DNA of 64,000 bases from Gemmiger formicilis (GTDB lineage: Bacteria; Bacillota; Clostridia; Oscillospirales; Ruminococcaceae). Shown here in pieces: positions 52,180 to 60,705 of the stretch. Under the pieces are notes generated by a model. The model was given only the letters and a program-made list of their open reading frames with translations, ran no database searches and was not told the DNA's origin. The stretch is taken from the NCBI RefSeq assembly GCF_900167555.1, contig NZ_FUYF01000009.1, positions 1-64,000 of the forward strand, given 5' to 3'. Both the position numbers and the translations under genes were made by a program. Numbering within the stretch: position 1 is the stretch's first letter; the number at the start of each line of letters is the position of its first letter.

Positions 52180-52910
52180 ATATGGTGGTTTTCAGCGGTA
52201 CAACGGAGGGGCGCAGCTTCTCCCGCGCGCTGGCGGCGCTCGGCGCGGCGGTCACGGTCTGTGTGGCGACAGAGCTGGGGGCCGAGGAACAGGGCTGCGC
52301 CGACGGCATCACGGTGCGCACCGGGCGGCTGGACGCCGAAGAAATGACGGCGCTGCTGCGCGGTGCGGCGCTCTGCGTTGACGCGACCCACCCGTATGCC
52401 GCCGAGGCAACGCGCAATATCCGTGCGGCGGCAGCGGCGGCGGGAGTTGAATATCACCGTCTGCTGCGCCCCGCCAGCCCCCTGCCCGCGGGCAGTGTGG
52501 TGCTGGCCGATGCCGCCCGGGCCGCCGCGTATCTGGCAGACAGACCGGGGCGCGTCCTGCTGGCGACGGGTGCCAAGGAGCTGCCCGCCTTCGCAGCGCT
52601 CGACCCGGCGCGGCTCTACCCGCGCGTTCTGCCGACGGTGGCAGGTATCGCAGCATGCGAGGCAGCGGGCGTTCCGCACCGCAATATCCTTGCGATGCAG
52701 GGGCCTTTTACGAAAGAATTAAATGCGGCGCTGCTGCACCAGTTCCATATCGACTATATGGTCACGAAGGACGGCGGCGCGGCGGGCGGCTTTGCCGAAA
52801 AGGCCGAGGCCGCCGCCCGGTGCGGCGTGCAGCTCATTGTGCTGCGCCGCCCGGACGACGCGGGCGAGGCCACTGACACAATTTTACAGCGATGCAGGGA
52901 GCTTTTATGA
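52176..52910 (+). CDS. cbiJ: Cobalt-precorrin-6A reductase
   Basis: This 244-residue NAD(P)H-dependent reductase (CbiJ/CobK) starts NMVVFSGTTEGRSFSRALAA and has CVDATHPYAAEATRNIRAAA, RLLRPASPLP and LATGAKELPAFAAL. Near the end YMVTKDGGAAGGFAEKAEAA is conserved. Overlaps with cbiH and cbiET are 4 bases each. Confidence 0.94.
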   Translation: MNMVVFSGTTEGRSFSRALAALGAAVTVCVATELGAEEQGCADGITVRTGRLDAEEMTALLRGAALCVDATHPYAAEATRNIRAAAAAAGVEYHRLLRPASPLPAGSVVLADAARAAAYLADRPGRVLLATGAKELPAFAALDPARLYPRVLPTVAGIAACEAAGVPHRNILAMQGPFTKELNAALLHQFHIDYMVTKDGGAAGGFAEKAEAAARCGVQLIVLRRPDDAGEATDTILQRCRELL

Positions 52911-54100
52911 AGATCACATTGGTGGGCATGGGCAGCGGAGCGCCCGGCAGCCTGACAGCGGCGGGGCTGGAGACGCTGCGCGGAGCGGAGCTGATCATCG
53001 GCGCGCGCCGCCTGCTGGAAAATCTGCCCGAGGGCTGCACGGTAAACCGCGCAGCCCTCTATAAAACGGACGAAATTTGCGCATTGCTGCGGCAGACAGA
53101 TTGCGCGGAGGTCACGGTGGTTTTCAGCGGCGACACAGGCTTCTACTCCGGCGCGGCGGCGCTCTGCCGCGCATTGGACGATGCGGGTCTGCCGTACACG
53201 GTGCTGCCCGGCGTTTCCAGCGTGCAATTATTGGCCGCGGCGCTGGGCCGCCCGTGGCAGGGCTGGCGGCTCGTCTCCGCCCACGGCTGTGCCTGTGACC
53301 CGGTGGCCGCCTGCCGCGCGGGCGGGACAACCTTTTTCCTGACCGGCGGCAGCGAGACTCCCGCGACGCTCTGCCAACAGCTGGCGGATGCCGGGCTGGG
53401 CGACGCTGCGGCCACGGTGGGGGAGAACCTCGGCACGCCGTCCCAGCGGCTTGTGACCGGCACGGCGCAGGAGCTGGCCACACAGCGCTTTGCACCGCTC
53501 AGTGTCCTGCTTGTGGAAAATGTGCCCGCGCCCCTGCGCCGCACGCCCGGCCTGCCCGATGAAGCGTTCATCCGCGGCAAAACGCCGATGACCAAGCAGG
53601 AGGTTCGCGCTGCCGCGCTGGCCAAGCTGGCCGTGCGCCCCACGGATACCCTCTGGGATGTGGGCGCGGGCACCGGCAGCGTCAGTGTGGAGCTGGCGCT
53701 GGCCGCCCCTGCGGGCCGGGTCTACGCCGTGGAGTGCGACGCGGAAGCCTGTGACCTTATCCGTCAGAACCGCGCAAAATTTGCGGTGCAAAATCTGCAC
53801 CTTACCGAGGGCCTTGCCCCCGCCGCACTGGCAGGCTGGCCCGCGCCGGACGCTGTTTTTATCGGCGGCAGCAAGGGCAGTCTGCGGGCTGTCGTCGATG
53901 CCGCGCTGGCCGCGAACCCCGATGCACGGCTCTGTATCAGCGCCATTGCGCTGGAAACCTTACAGGAGGCCGTTGCGGCCCTGACGGCCCACGGCCTGAC
54001 CGCCCAGGTCACACAAATCGCAGTCAGCCGCAGCCGGGCGGCGGGCAGCCTGCACCTGCTCATGGCGAACAACCCGGTTTTCTTGATCGCGAGGGAGTAA
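52907..54100 (+). CDS. cbiET: Bifunctional precorrin-6Y C5,15-methyltransferase/decarboxylase
   Basis: This 397-residue protein is CbiE (about 1-200, with TLVGMGSGAPGSLTAAGLET and VVFSGDTGFYSGAAALCRAL) fused to CbiT (about 210-395, with RPTDTLWDVGAGTGSVSVEL, a SAM-binding motif, and AVFIGGSKGSL). CbiE methylates C5 and CbiT C15 with loss of the C12 carboxylate. I use ATG 52907, which overlaps the cbiJ stop, over the upstream start at 52892. Confidence 0.95.
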   Translation: MKITLVGMGSGAPGSLTAAGLETLRGAELIIGARRLLENLPEGCTVNRAALYKTDEICALLRQTDCAEVTVVFSGDTGFYSGAAALCRALDDAGLPYTVLPGVSSVQLLAAALGRPWQGWRLVSAHGCACDPVAACRAGGTTFFLTGGSETPATLCQQLADAGLGDAAATVGENLGTPSQRLVTGTAQELATQRFAPLSVLLVENVPAPLRRTPGLPDEAFIRGKTPMTKQEVRAAALAKLAVRPTDTLWDVGAGTGSVSVELALAAPAGRVYAVECDAEACDLIRQNRAKFAVQNLHLTEGLAPAALAGWPAPDAVFIGGSKGSLRAVVDAALAANPDARLCISAIALETLQEAVAALTAHGLTAQVTQIAVSRSRAAGSLHLLMANNPVFLIARE

Positions 54101-54102
54101 AA

Positions 54103-55449
54103 ATGCTGCAATTGGTTCTGGCTGCACCCCGCTCCGGCAGCGGAAAAACAACGGCAGCCTGTGCGCTGCTGGCGGCGCTGACTGCCCGCGGGCTGACCCC
54201 CTGCGCGTTCAAGTCGGGGCCGGACTACATCGACCCGATGTTCCACCGCGCAGTGCTGGGCGTTGAAAGCCACAATCTCGACCTGTTTTTCTCTGCACCG
54301 CAGATCGCCCGCGCACTCTACGCCCGGCACGCGGCGGGGCACGGCGCGGCAGTCGTCGAGGGGGCCATGGGCTACTACGACGGCCTTGGCGGCGTGACCG
54401 ACACGGCCAGCGCGTGGCAGCTGGCCGATACGCTGGACCTGCCCGCACTGCTCGTTGTGCGGCCCAAGGGGGCAAGCCTGACGCTGGCGGCGGAGCTGCG
54501 CGGGCTGACGGCGTTCCGCACACCGCACCATATCGCGGGAATTTTGCTCAATGATTGTACGCAAGGATTGTGCGCTCTGCTGAAGCCGATGCTCGAAAAA
54601 GAGACCGGTCTGCCCGTGGTCGGCTGCCTGCCGCCGCTGCCCGAGGCCGTGATAGAAAGCCGCCACCTCGGTCTGAAAACCGCCGCCGAGATCGACGATC
54701 TGCAGCACAAGATACAGCTCTTATCCGATGCCGCGCAGCAAACCATCGACTGGCCGCTGCTGCACACCCTGTTTGACCGCCCCGCGCCCGCCGCTGCGCC
54801 GTGCACGGTGCCCCCGCCGCGGGTGCGCCTTGCCGTGGCAAGGGACGCCGCGTTCTGCTTTACCTACGCCGAAACGTTGGAGGCACTGCGGGAAAACGGC
54901 GCGGAGCTGTGCTTTTTCAGCCCGCTGGCCGACACGGCTCTGCCGGATAACATCGGCGGGCTTTACCTGCCGGGCGGCTACCCCGAGCTGTACGCCGCCC
55001 GGCTGGCCGCGAATGCCCCCCTGCGCGCCGCCGTAAAAAGCGCCGTGCAGGGCGGCCTGCCAACCGTGGCCGAGTGCGGCGGCTTTTTGTACTTGGGCCG
55101 GACATTACAGGACGCCGACGGCACGCCCCACCCGATGGCGGGCGTGCTGCCCGGGCAGGGCTTCAAGGTCGGGCGGCTCGTGCGGTTCGGCTACGCTCGC
55201 CTGACCGCCCGCGCCGACAGTATGCTGTTCCGCGCGGGGGAGACCCTGCCCGTCCACGAGTTCCATCACTGGGACTCCACCGAAAACGGCGATGCGTTCA
55301 CCGCTGCCAAGGCAAACGGGCGGCAATGGGCGTGCGGCTTTGCCAATGCAAGTCTCTACGCGGGTTTTCCGCATCTCTATTGGGCAGGTACGCCGCTGCC
55401 GAAGCGCTTTGCGGCTGCAGCCGAACATTATATAAAGGAAACATCATGA
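54103..55449 (+). CDS. cbiA: Cobyrinic acid a,c-diamide synthase
   Basis: This 448-residue ATP-dependent amidotransferase has Walker A APRSGSGKTTAACALLAALT at the start, CAFKSGPDYIDPMFH and VVEGAMGYYDGLGG. The C-terminal glutaminase has nucleophile Cys in TVAECGGFLYLG (near 325) and His in PVHEFHHWDSTE. It amidates the a and c side chains of cobyrinate. It follows cbiET by 2 bases. Confidence 0.95.
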   Translation: MLQLVLAAPRSGSGKTTAACALLAALTARGLTPCAFKSGPDYIDPMFHRAVLGVESHNLDLFFSAPQIARALYARHAAGHGAAVVEGAMGYYDGLGGVTDTASAWQLADTLDLPALLVVRPKGASLTLAAELRGLTAFRTPHHIAGILLNDCTQGLCALLKPMLEKETGLPVVGCLPPLPEAVIESRHLGLKTAAEIDDLQHKIQLLSDAAQQTIDWPLLHTLFDRPAPAAAPCTVPPPRVRLAVARDAAFCFTYAETLEALRENGAELCFFSPLADTALPDNIGGLYLPGGYPELYAARLAANAPLRAAVKSAVQGGLPTVAECGGFLYLGRTLQDADGTPHPMAGVLPGQGFKVGRLVRFGYARLTARADSMLFRAGETLPVHEFHHWDSTENGDAFTAAKANGRQWACGFANASLYAGFPHLYWAGTPLPKRFAAAAEHYIKETS

Positions 55450-56510
55450 CCGAAAACGAACTGAAAAACCTGCTTGCAGCCGTTACCCCGCCGGACGAGG
55501 CCGCCCGCGCCGCAGCCCACGCCCACTGGGCTGCGCTGGCAAAGCCCCTGGGCGGACTGGGTCGGCTGGAAGCCATGGTCGAGGACGCCGCCGCGCTGAC
55601 CGGCGACCCCGTGCCGGACGTGAGCCGCCGCGCGGTGCTGGTGCTCTGCGCGGACAACGGCGTTGTGGCGCAGGGCGTCAGCCAGACCGATGCCTCCGTG
55701 ACCCGCGCCGTGCTCGAAAACCTGACCGCCCGCCGCACCAGCGTCTGCCGCATGGCCACTGCAGCCCACTGCGACGTCGTGCCCGTCGATATGGGCATTG
55801 CGGGCGCACCCGTGCCCGGCGCGGTGGACTGCCGCATTGCTGCGGGCACGGCTGACTTTACCACCGGCCCGGCTATGACCCGCGCACAGGCCGTGCAGGC
55901 CATCGCCGCGGGCATCGCGCTGGTGCGCGCGCAGAAGCAGAGCGGCGCACAGCTGCTGGCGACGGGGGAGATGGGCATCGGCAACACAACGACGTCCAGC
56001 GCCGTGGCCAGCGTGCTGCTGGGCCGCCCTGTGGCCGAGATGACCGGGCGCGGCGCGGGACTTTCCGATGCAGGACTGCACCGCAAAATAGATGCGATAG
56101 AACGCGGCATTGCCCGCAACCACTCCGACGCCGCGGACCCGCTGGGGGTGCTGGCGGCGCTGGGTGGCTTTGATATTGCCGGGCTGTGCGGCGTGTTTCT
56201 GGGCGGTGCGCTCGAAAGGCTGCCCATCGTGATGGACGGATTCATCAGCGGCGTGGCGGCGCTGTGCGCGGTGCGGCTCTGCCCCGCGGCGGAAAAGGCC
56301 GTTTTCGCCAGCCATGTATCCAGCGAGCCAGCCGCACATATTGTGCTGGACGCGCTGTGCAAAAAACCGCTTATCACCGCAGAACTGCATCTGGGCGAGG
56401 GCACGGGCGCGGTGGCCAGCCTGCCGCTGTGGGATATGGCGCTGGCCGTTTACAACGGCTGCTACTCGTTTGCGGAGGGCGGCATCACGCCGTACACCCC
56501 GCAGTGCTGA
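55446..56510 (+). CDS. cobT: Nicotinate-nucleotide-dimethylbenzimidazole phosphoribosyltransferase
   Basis: This 354-residue CobT activates the lower-ligand base as alpha-ribotide. It has WAALAKPLGGLGRLE near residue 30, VLCADNGVVAQGVSQTDASV and MGIGNTTTSSAVASVLLGRP. The catalytic Glu lies near the end, in LHLGEGTGAVASLPL. The ATG 55446 overlaps the cbiA stop. No benzimidazole synthesis gene is nearby, so the base may be scavenged. Confidence 0.95.
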   Translation: MTENELKNLLAAVTPPDEAARAAAHAHWAALAKPLGGLGRLEAMVEDAAALTGDPVPDVSRRAVLVLCADNGVVAQGVSQTDASVTRAVLENLTARRTSVCRMATAAHCDVVPVDMGIAGAPVPGAVDCRIAAGTADFTTGPAMTRAQAVQAIAAGIALVRAQKQSGAQLLATGEMGIGNTTTSSAVASVLLGRPVAEMTGRGAGLSDAGLHRKIDAIERGIARNHSDAADPLGVLAALGGFDIAGLCGVFLGGALERLPIVMDGFISGVAALCAVRLCPAAEKAVFASHVSSEPAAHIVLDALCKKPLITAELHLGEGTGAVASLPLWDMALAVYNGCYSFAEGGITPYTPQC

Positions 56511-57028
56511 CGCTGGTCATCGGCGGCGCGGCCAGCGGCAAAAGCGCCTATGCGGAGTCGCTCTGCCTGCGTGCACCGCTGCCGCGCACCTATCTGGCGA
56601 CGATGCAGGTATGGGATGCCGAGTGCGCCGCCCGCGTGGCGAAGCACCGCGCCATGCGGGCCGAAAAGCAGTTCACCACGGTAGAGTGCCCGCTGCACCT
56701 GGACCGCGTGGCCCTGCCCCGGCGCGGCACCGTACTGCTGGAGGACCTGGGCAACCTGGTCGCCAATGAGCTGTATGACCCCGACGGTGCAGGGGCGGAA
56801 ACCGCGGCGGCGATCCTGCGGGGCATTGACAAGATGCTGCTGCAATGTGATAATCTGATTGTGGTTTCCAACGAGGTGTTCAGCGGTGGGGCAGACTATG
56901 CGGGCGATACGGACCGCTATCTGCGCGCGCTGGCCGCCGTCAACAACGCTGCGGCGGCGCGGGCAGACCGCGTGGTGCGCGTTGTCTGCGGCATCCCCGT
57001 CTATTACAAAGGAAGTGAAGGTCCGTGA
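56504..57028 (+). CDS. cobU: Adenosylcobinamide kinase / guanylyltransferase
   Basis: This 174-residue CobU starts with GTG 56504 inside the end of cobT. It has the P-loop LTLVIGGAASGKSAYAESLC, the guanylyl-site region AKHRAMRAEKQFTTVECPLH, TVLLEDLGNLVANEL and VVSNEVFSGGADYAGDTDRY, then DRVVRVVCGIPVYYKG. It phosphorylates adenosylcobinamide and forms the GDP ester. The usual E-V-G-x-G-I-V-P box is altered to EVFSGGADY here, while a short paralogue at 57778 retains the normal form. Confidence 0.9.
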   Translation: MLTLVIGGAASGKSAYAESLCLRAPLPRTYLATMQVWDAECAARVAKHRAMRAEKQFTTVECPLHLDRVALPRRGTVLLEDLGNLVANELYDPDGAGAETAAAILRGIDKMLLQCDNLIVVSNEVFSGGADYAGDTDRYLRALAAVNNAAAARADRVVRVVCGIPVYYKGSEGP

Positions 57029-57777
57029 CAGCTTTACAGACGATTGCGGTGGCGTTCGCCATGTTTTCAGCCTTGCCGATGCCGCAGTTCGACTGGAACG
57101 AAAAAAATATGCGGTACGCGCTCTGCGCCTTCCCGCTGGTGGGGGTGGTGTGCGGCGCACTGTGGTGCGTCTGCGGCGTGCTGCCGCTGCCCGCGGCGGC
57201 CCGCGCGGCGGGGTTCTGCCTTGTGCCGGTCTGGGTCACGGGCGGCATCCATCTGGACGGCTACGCCGACACCTGCGACGCACTTTCAAGCTACGGCGAT
57301 ACCGCGAAGAAGCTGGAAATTTTAAAGGACCCCCACTGCGGCGCGTTCGCGGTCATCCGGCTGTGCAGCTACTTTGCGGCGTATTTTGCGCTGTGCGCCT
57401 GTGTGGCGTTCACCCCGCGGGTCGGCGTGCTCTGGACGCTGGCGCTGGTGGGAGAGCGGGCGCTGTCCGGGCTGGCCGTGGCGGCGTTCCCGCTGGCGAA
57501 AAATACCGGCCTTGCCCACACCTTTGCCACGGCGGCGGACCGCGTCCGCGTGCGGCAGGTGCTGGCCGCGCTCTGCGCCATGCTGGCCGTGGGGCTGACT
57601 GCACTGGGCGGCTGGGCGTTGGTGCTGGCCGCAGGCTGCGTTTTTGCGCGGTACTACGTTGTTGCCAAAAAACAGTTTGGCGGTGTGACCGGTGATCTGG
57701 CCGGGTGGTTCCTGCAAAAATGCGAGATCTGGATGCTGGCGGCGCTGGCCGCCTGCCAATGGCTGGGGGTGCTGTAA
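57025..57777 (+). CDS. cobS: Adenosylcobinamide-GDP ribazoletransferase (cobalamin synthase)
   Basis: This 250-residue membrane enzyme (about six helices) joins GDP-cobinamide to alpha-ribazole phosphate. It has FSALPMPQFDWNEKNMRYAL at the start, then TGGIHLDGYADTCDALSSYG (the conserved Asp-rich site) and ILKDPHCGAFAVIRLC. The start is GTG 57025 overlapping cobU. Confidence 0.94.
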   Translation: MTALQTIAVAFAMFSALPMPQFDWNEKNMRYALCAFPLVGVVCGALWCVCGVLPLPAAARAAGFCLVPVWVTGGIHLDGYADTCDALSSYGDTAKKLEILKDPHCGAFAVIRLCSYFAAYFALCACVAFTPRVGVLWTLALVGERALSGLAVAAFPLAKNTGLAHTFATAADRVRVRQVLAALCAMLAVGLTALGGWALVLAAGCVFARYYVVAKKQFGGVTGDLAGWFLQKCEIWMLAALAACQWLGVL

Positions 57778-58095
57778 ATGGTGTTTGTGACAGGGCCGCT
57801 CTGCAGCGGCAAGCGCACCTTTGCGCAAAAGCTCGGCGGGCGGCAGGTGTACGACGTGCAGGATTTGGCCGCCGACGCCGCCGATTTGAACCGGCTGGCC
57901 GACGAGCTGGCAGATTATGATGTTGTGACCGCGGCGGAGGTCGGCGGCGGCGTTGTGCCGATTGACCCCGCCGCGCGTGCCGCGCGGGAGGCGGCGGGCC
58001 GTCTGGCCTGTCTGCTGGCCGCGCGAGCGGACTGCGTTGTGCAGATGTTTTGCGGTCTGCCGACGATTTTGAAAGGAGAACTTCCGAAATGCTGA
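57778..58095 (+). CDS. Short CobU-like protein
   Basis: This is a 105-residue protein that starts right after the cobS stop. It has a P-loop VTGPLCSGKRTFAQKLG, then YDVVTAAEVGGGVVPIDPAA and CVVQMFCGLPTILKGE, which match the start and the C-terminal third of CobU, while the central part is deleted. The E-V-G-G-G-V-V-P box kept here is the one lost from the full-length CobU. It could be a divided-function partner of that protein, a regulator, or a decaying duplicate; its intact frame and position argue for function. Confidence 0.7.
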   Translation: MVFVTGPLCSGKRTFAQKLGGRQVYDVQDLAADAADLNRLADELADYDVVTAAEVGGGVVPIDPAARAAREAAGRLACLLAARADCVVQMFCGLPTILKGELPKC

Positions 58096-58688
58096 TTTAT
58101 TTACTGCGCCACGGCCTGACAGAGTACAACGCCCAGAAGCGCTATCAGGGTCAGCGGGATATCCCGCTCTCGCCCGAGGGGCTGGCCCAGCTGCGCCGGG
58201 CTGATATTGACCCGAAGGTTGTCTATATTTCCACGCTGCAGCGTACAAGGCAGACGGCGGAGGTGCTGTTCCCGGACGCGGAGCTCGTGCCCGTGGACGG
58301 GCTGAAGGAGATGTGCTTCGGCAGCTTTGAAGGCCGCAATTATATTGAGATGGAGCACGACCCCGACTATCAGGCGTGGGTCGCCGCCAACTGCGAGAGC
58401 AGCTGTCCCGACGGTGAGCGCAAGGATGATTTCAGTGACCGCGTATGCCGCACGTTTGCGGCGCTGGTGGACAAGGCGCTGGCCGACGGCGAGGAAATGC
58501 TGGTGATCCTGGCCCACGGCGGCACCCAGATGGCCGCGTTGGAGCGCTACGGCGTGCCGCGCCGCAGCTATTACCGGTGGTGCGGCCCCAACGCAGGCGG
58601 CTATGTGCTGGACGCCCGCGACTGGGCGGCGCGGCATGAGCTGCGTTTGGTCAAGACCGTGCAGTACACGAAGGAGAGCACATGCTGA
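58089..58688 (+). CDS. cobC: Alpha-ribazole phosphatase-type histidine phosphatase
   Basis: This 199-residue phosphoglycerate-mutase-like phosphatase has the catalytic R-H-G in LIYLLRHGLTEYNAQKRYQG, VYISTLQRTRQTAEVL, and the second His in VILAHGGTQMAALE. In cob operons this enzyme removes the phosphate from alpha-ribazole phosphate or its cobalamin product. I use ATG 58089, with AAAGGAGAAC upstream; it overlaps the preceding gene by 7 bases. Confidence 0.9.
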   Translation: MLIYLLRHGLTEYNAQKRYQGQRDIPLSPEGLAQLRRADIDPKVVYISTLQRTRQTAEVLFPDAELVPVDGLKEMCFGSFEGRNYIEMEHDPDYQAWVAANCESSCPDGERKDDFSDRVCRTFAALVDKALADGEEMLVILAHGGTQMAALERYGVPRRSYYRWCGPNAGGYVLDARDWAARHELRLVKTVQYTKESTC

Positions 58689-59641
58689 TTTTTTGGGCGG
58701 TGCTGGGCGGCTTTTTGCTGGACGCTCTGTTTGGCGACCCGGCGTGGCTGCCGCATCCGGTGGTACTCATGGGCCGGTGCATCTCGGCGCTGGAAAAGCG
58801 CCTGCGCACCGCACTGCCCAAAACGCCGCGGGGCGAGCTGGCCGGCGGGGCCGCGGTGGCCGCGGTGCTGCCGCTGGGCACGCTGGCCGTTACCGGCCTT
58901 GCCTGTTGGGCCGCGGCAAGGCTCCATCCGGCGCTGGGGCTGGCGCTGCAAATGCTCTGGTGCGGCCAGGCGCTGGCTGCTAAGGGTCTTGCACAGGAGA
59001 GCTGCAATGTGTACAAGGAACTGGCAAAGGGCGACCTGCCCGCGGCCCGCAGGGCCGTGGCCCGCATCGTGGGCCGTGACACGCAAAACCTGACCGCCGC
59101 GGGCGTGACCAGAGCCGCCGTGGAGACCGTGGCCGAGAACGCCAGCGACGGCGTCATTGCGCCGCTTTTGTATATGCTCCTTGGCGGGGCACCGCTGGCG
59201 CTGACCTACAAGGCCATCAACACGATGGACAGCATGCTCGGCTACAAAAACGAAAAATATCTTTATTTCGGGCGCTGTGCCGCCAAATTGGACGATGCCG
59301 CCAACTGGCTGCCCAGCCGCCTGGCCGCGCTGCTCTGGGTGGCTGCGGCGGCGCTGACGGGCAACAGCGCCCGCGGGGCGTGGCGCATCTGGCGGCGGGA
59401 CCGCCGCCGCCACGCCAGCCCCAACAGCGCCCAGACCGAGAGCGCCTGCGCCGGGGCACTGGGCGTGCAGCTGGCGGGCCCGGCCTATTACTTTGGAGAA
59501 TATTACGATAAGCCGACAATTGGCGACCCGCTGCGGGAGATCGAGCCGCGGGACATCCTGCGTGCCAACCGCATGATGTACGCCGAGAGCCTGCTGGCCC
59601 TTGTGCTGGGGCTGGCCGTGCGGCTGATGCTTGTCTTGTGA
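58682..59641 (+). CDS. cbiB: Adenosylcobinamide-phosphate synthase
   Basis: This 319-residue membrane protein attaches aminopropanol phosphate to cobyric acid. It has LDALFGDPAWLPHPVVLMGR near residue 14, ARIVGRDTQNLTAAGVTRAA and VAENASDGVIAPLLYMLLGG, then YKAINTMDSMLGYKNEKY, all classical CbiB blocks. The start overlaps cobC by 7 bases. Confidence 0.95.
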   Translation: MLIFWAVLGGFLLDALFGDPAWLPHPVVLMGRCISALEKRLRTALPKTPRGELAGGAAVAAVLPLGTLAVTGLACWAAARLHPALGLALQMLWCGQALAAKGLAQESCNVYKELAKGDLPAARRAVARIVGRDTQNLTAAGVTRAAVETVAENASDGVIAPLLYMLLGGAPLALTYKAINTMDSMLGYKNEKYLYFGRCAAKLDDAANWLPSRLAALLWVAAAALTGNSARGAWRIWRRDRRRHASPNSAQTESACAGALGVQLAGPAYYFGEYYDKPTIGDPLREIEPRDILRANRMMYAESLLALVLGLAVRLMLVL

Positions 59642-59652
59642 GGGAATGCGGA

Positions 59653-60705
59653 ATGGAACTGGTACACGGCGGTGACTGGGCGGGCTATCGGGCCGAGTTT
59701 GGCCGGGACGCGCTGGATTTTTCGGCCAACGTCAGCCCGCTGGGGCTGCCCGCGGGCGTGGCGGCGGCCATCACAGCGGCACTGCCCATGGCGGATCGCT
59801 ACCCGGACCCGCTCTGCCGGGCACTGCGCACTAAGCTGGCCGCGGCAGAGGGTGTGGATACTGCGCAAATTTTGTGCGGCAACGGTGCGGCGGACCTGAT
59901 CTACCGCCTGGCACTTGCCCTGCGCCCGCGGCGCGCATTGCTGCCCACGCCGACCTTTGCCGAGTATGCTGCTGCGCTGGAAACGGTGGATTGTGACGTA
60001 CAGCGGTTTCTTTTGCGGGAGGAAAACGACTTTGCCGTGACGGACGGCTTTGTAGACGCCATCGGCGACAGCACCGATGCAGTGTTCCTCTGCCAGCCCA
60101 ACAACCCCACCGGTCAGGTCACACCGCTCGCTATGGTGCAAAAGCTGCTGCGCCGCTGTGCCGACTGCGGCGCGGTGCTGGTCGTGGATGAGTGCTTCCT
60201 TGACTTCCTCGCCGCGCGGGATGCCCTGACAGCTAAGACGGTTTTGCGCGATGCACCGAACCTTATAATCTTAAAGGCATTCACCAAGCTCTACGCTATG
60301 GCCGGGGTGCGGCTGGGGTATGCGCTGTGCAGTGACGCGGCGCTGCTGGACAAAATGCGCGCGGCGGGTCAGCCGTGGGCCGTGTCCGGTCTGGCACAGG
60401 CCGCAGGGCTGGCCGCACTGGAGGAGACCGCCTATGCCGACAGCGTGCGCACACTCATTGCCGACCAGCGCCCAAGGCTGGCCGCGGGACTGCGGGCACT
60501 GGGGCTGCGGGTCGTGGACGGACAGGCCAACTACCTGCTGTTCCGCGCACCGGCGGACTTTGGGGCAAAGCTGCGCCGTCACGGTGCGGTGGTGCGCGGC
60601 TGCGGCAACTACCCGGGGCTGGACGAGACGTGGTACCGCACCGCTGTGCGCACCCAAAAAGAAAACGAACAGCTGTTGAAAATTATGCGGGAGGTGCTGG
60701 CATGA
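59653..60705 (+). CDS. cobD: Threonine-phosphate decarboxylase (CobD/HisC-like aminotransferase fold)
   Basis: This 350-residue PLP enzyme makes (R)-1-aminopropan-2-yl phosphate, the substrate of CbiB. It has LDFSANVSPLGLPAGVAAAI near the start, CGNGAADLIYRLALALRP, FLCQPNNPTGQVTPL and PLP Lys in ILKAFTKLYAMAGVRLG. I prefer ATG 59653, after GAGGGA, to the GTG at 59638. No threonine kinase gene (PduX) is seen. Confidence 0.92.
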   Translation: MELVHGGDWAGYRAEFGRDALDFSANVSPLGLPAGVAAAITAALPMADRYPDPLCRALRTKLAAAEGVDTAQILCGNGAADLIYRLALALRPRRALLPTPTFAEYAAALETVDCDVQRFLLREENDFAVTDGFVDAIGDSTDAVFLCQPNNPTGQVTPLAMVQKLLRRCADCGAVLVVDECFLDFLAARDALTAKTVLRDAPNLIILKAFTKLYAMAGVRLGYALCSDAALLDKMRAAGQPWAVSGLAQAAGLAALEETAYADSVRTLIADQRPRLAAGLRALGLRVVDGQANYLLFRAPADFGAKLRRHGAVVRGCGNYPGLDETWYRTAVRTQKENEQLLKIMREVLA

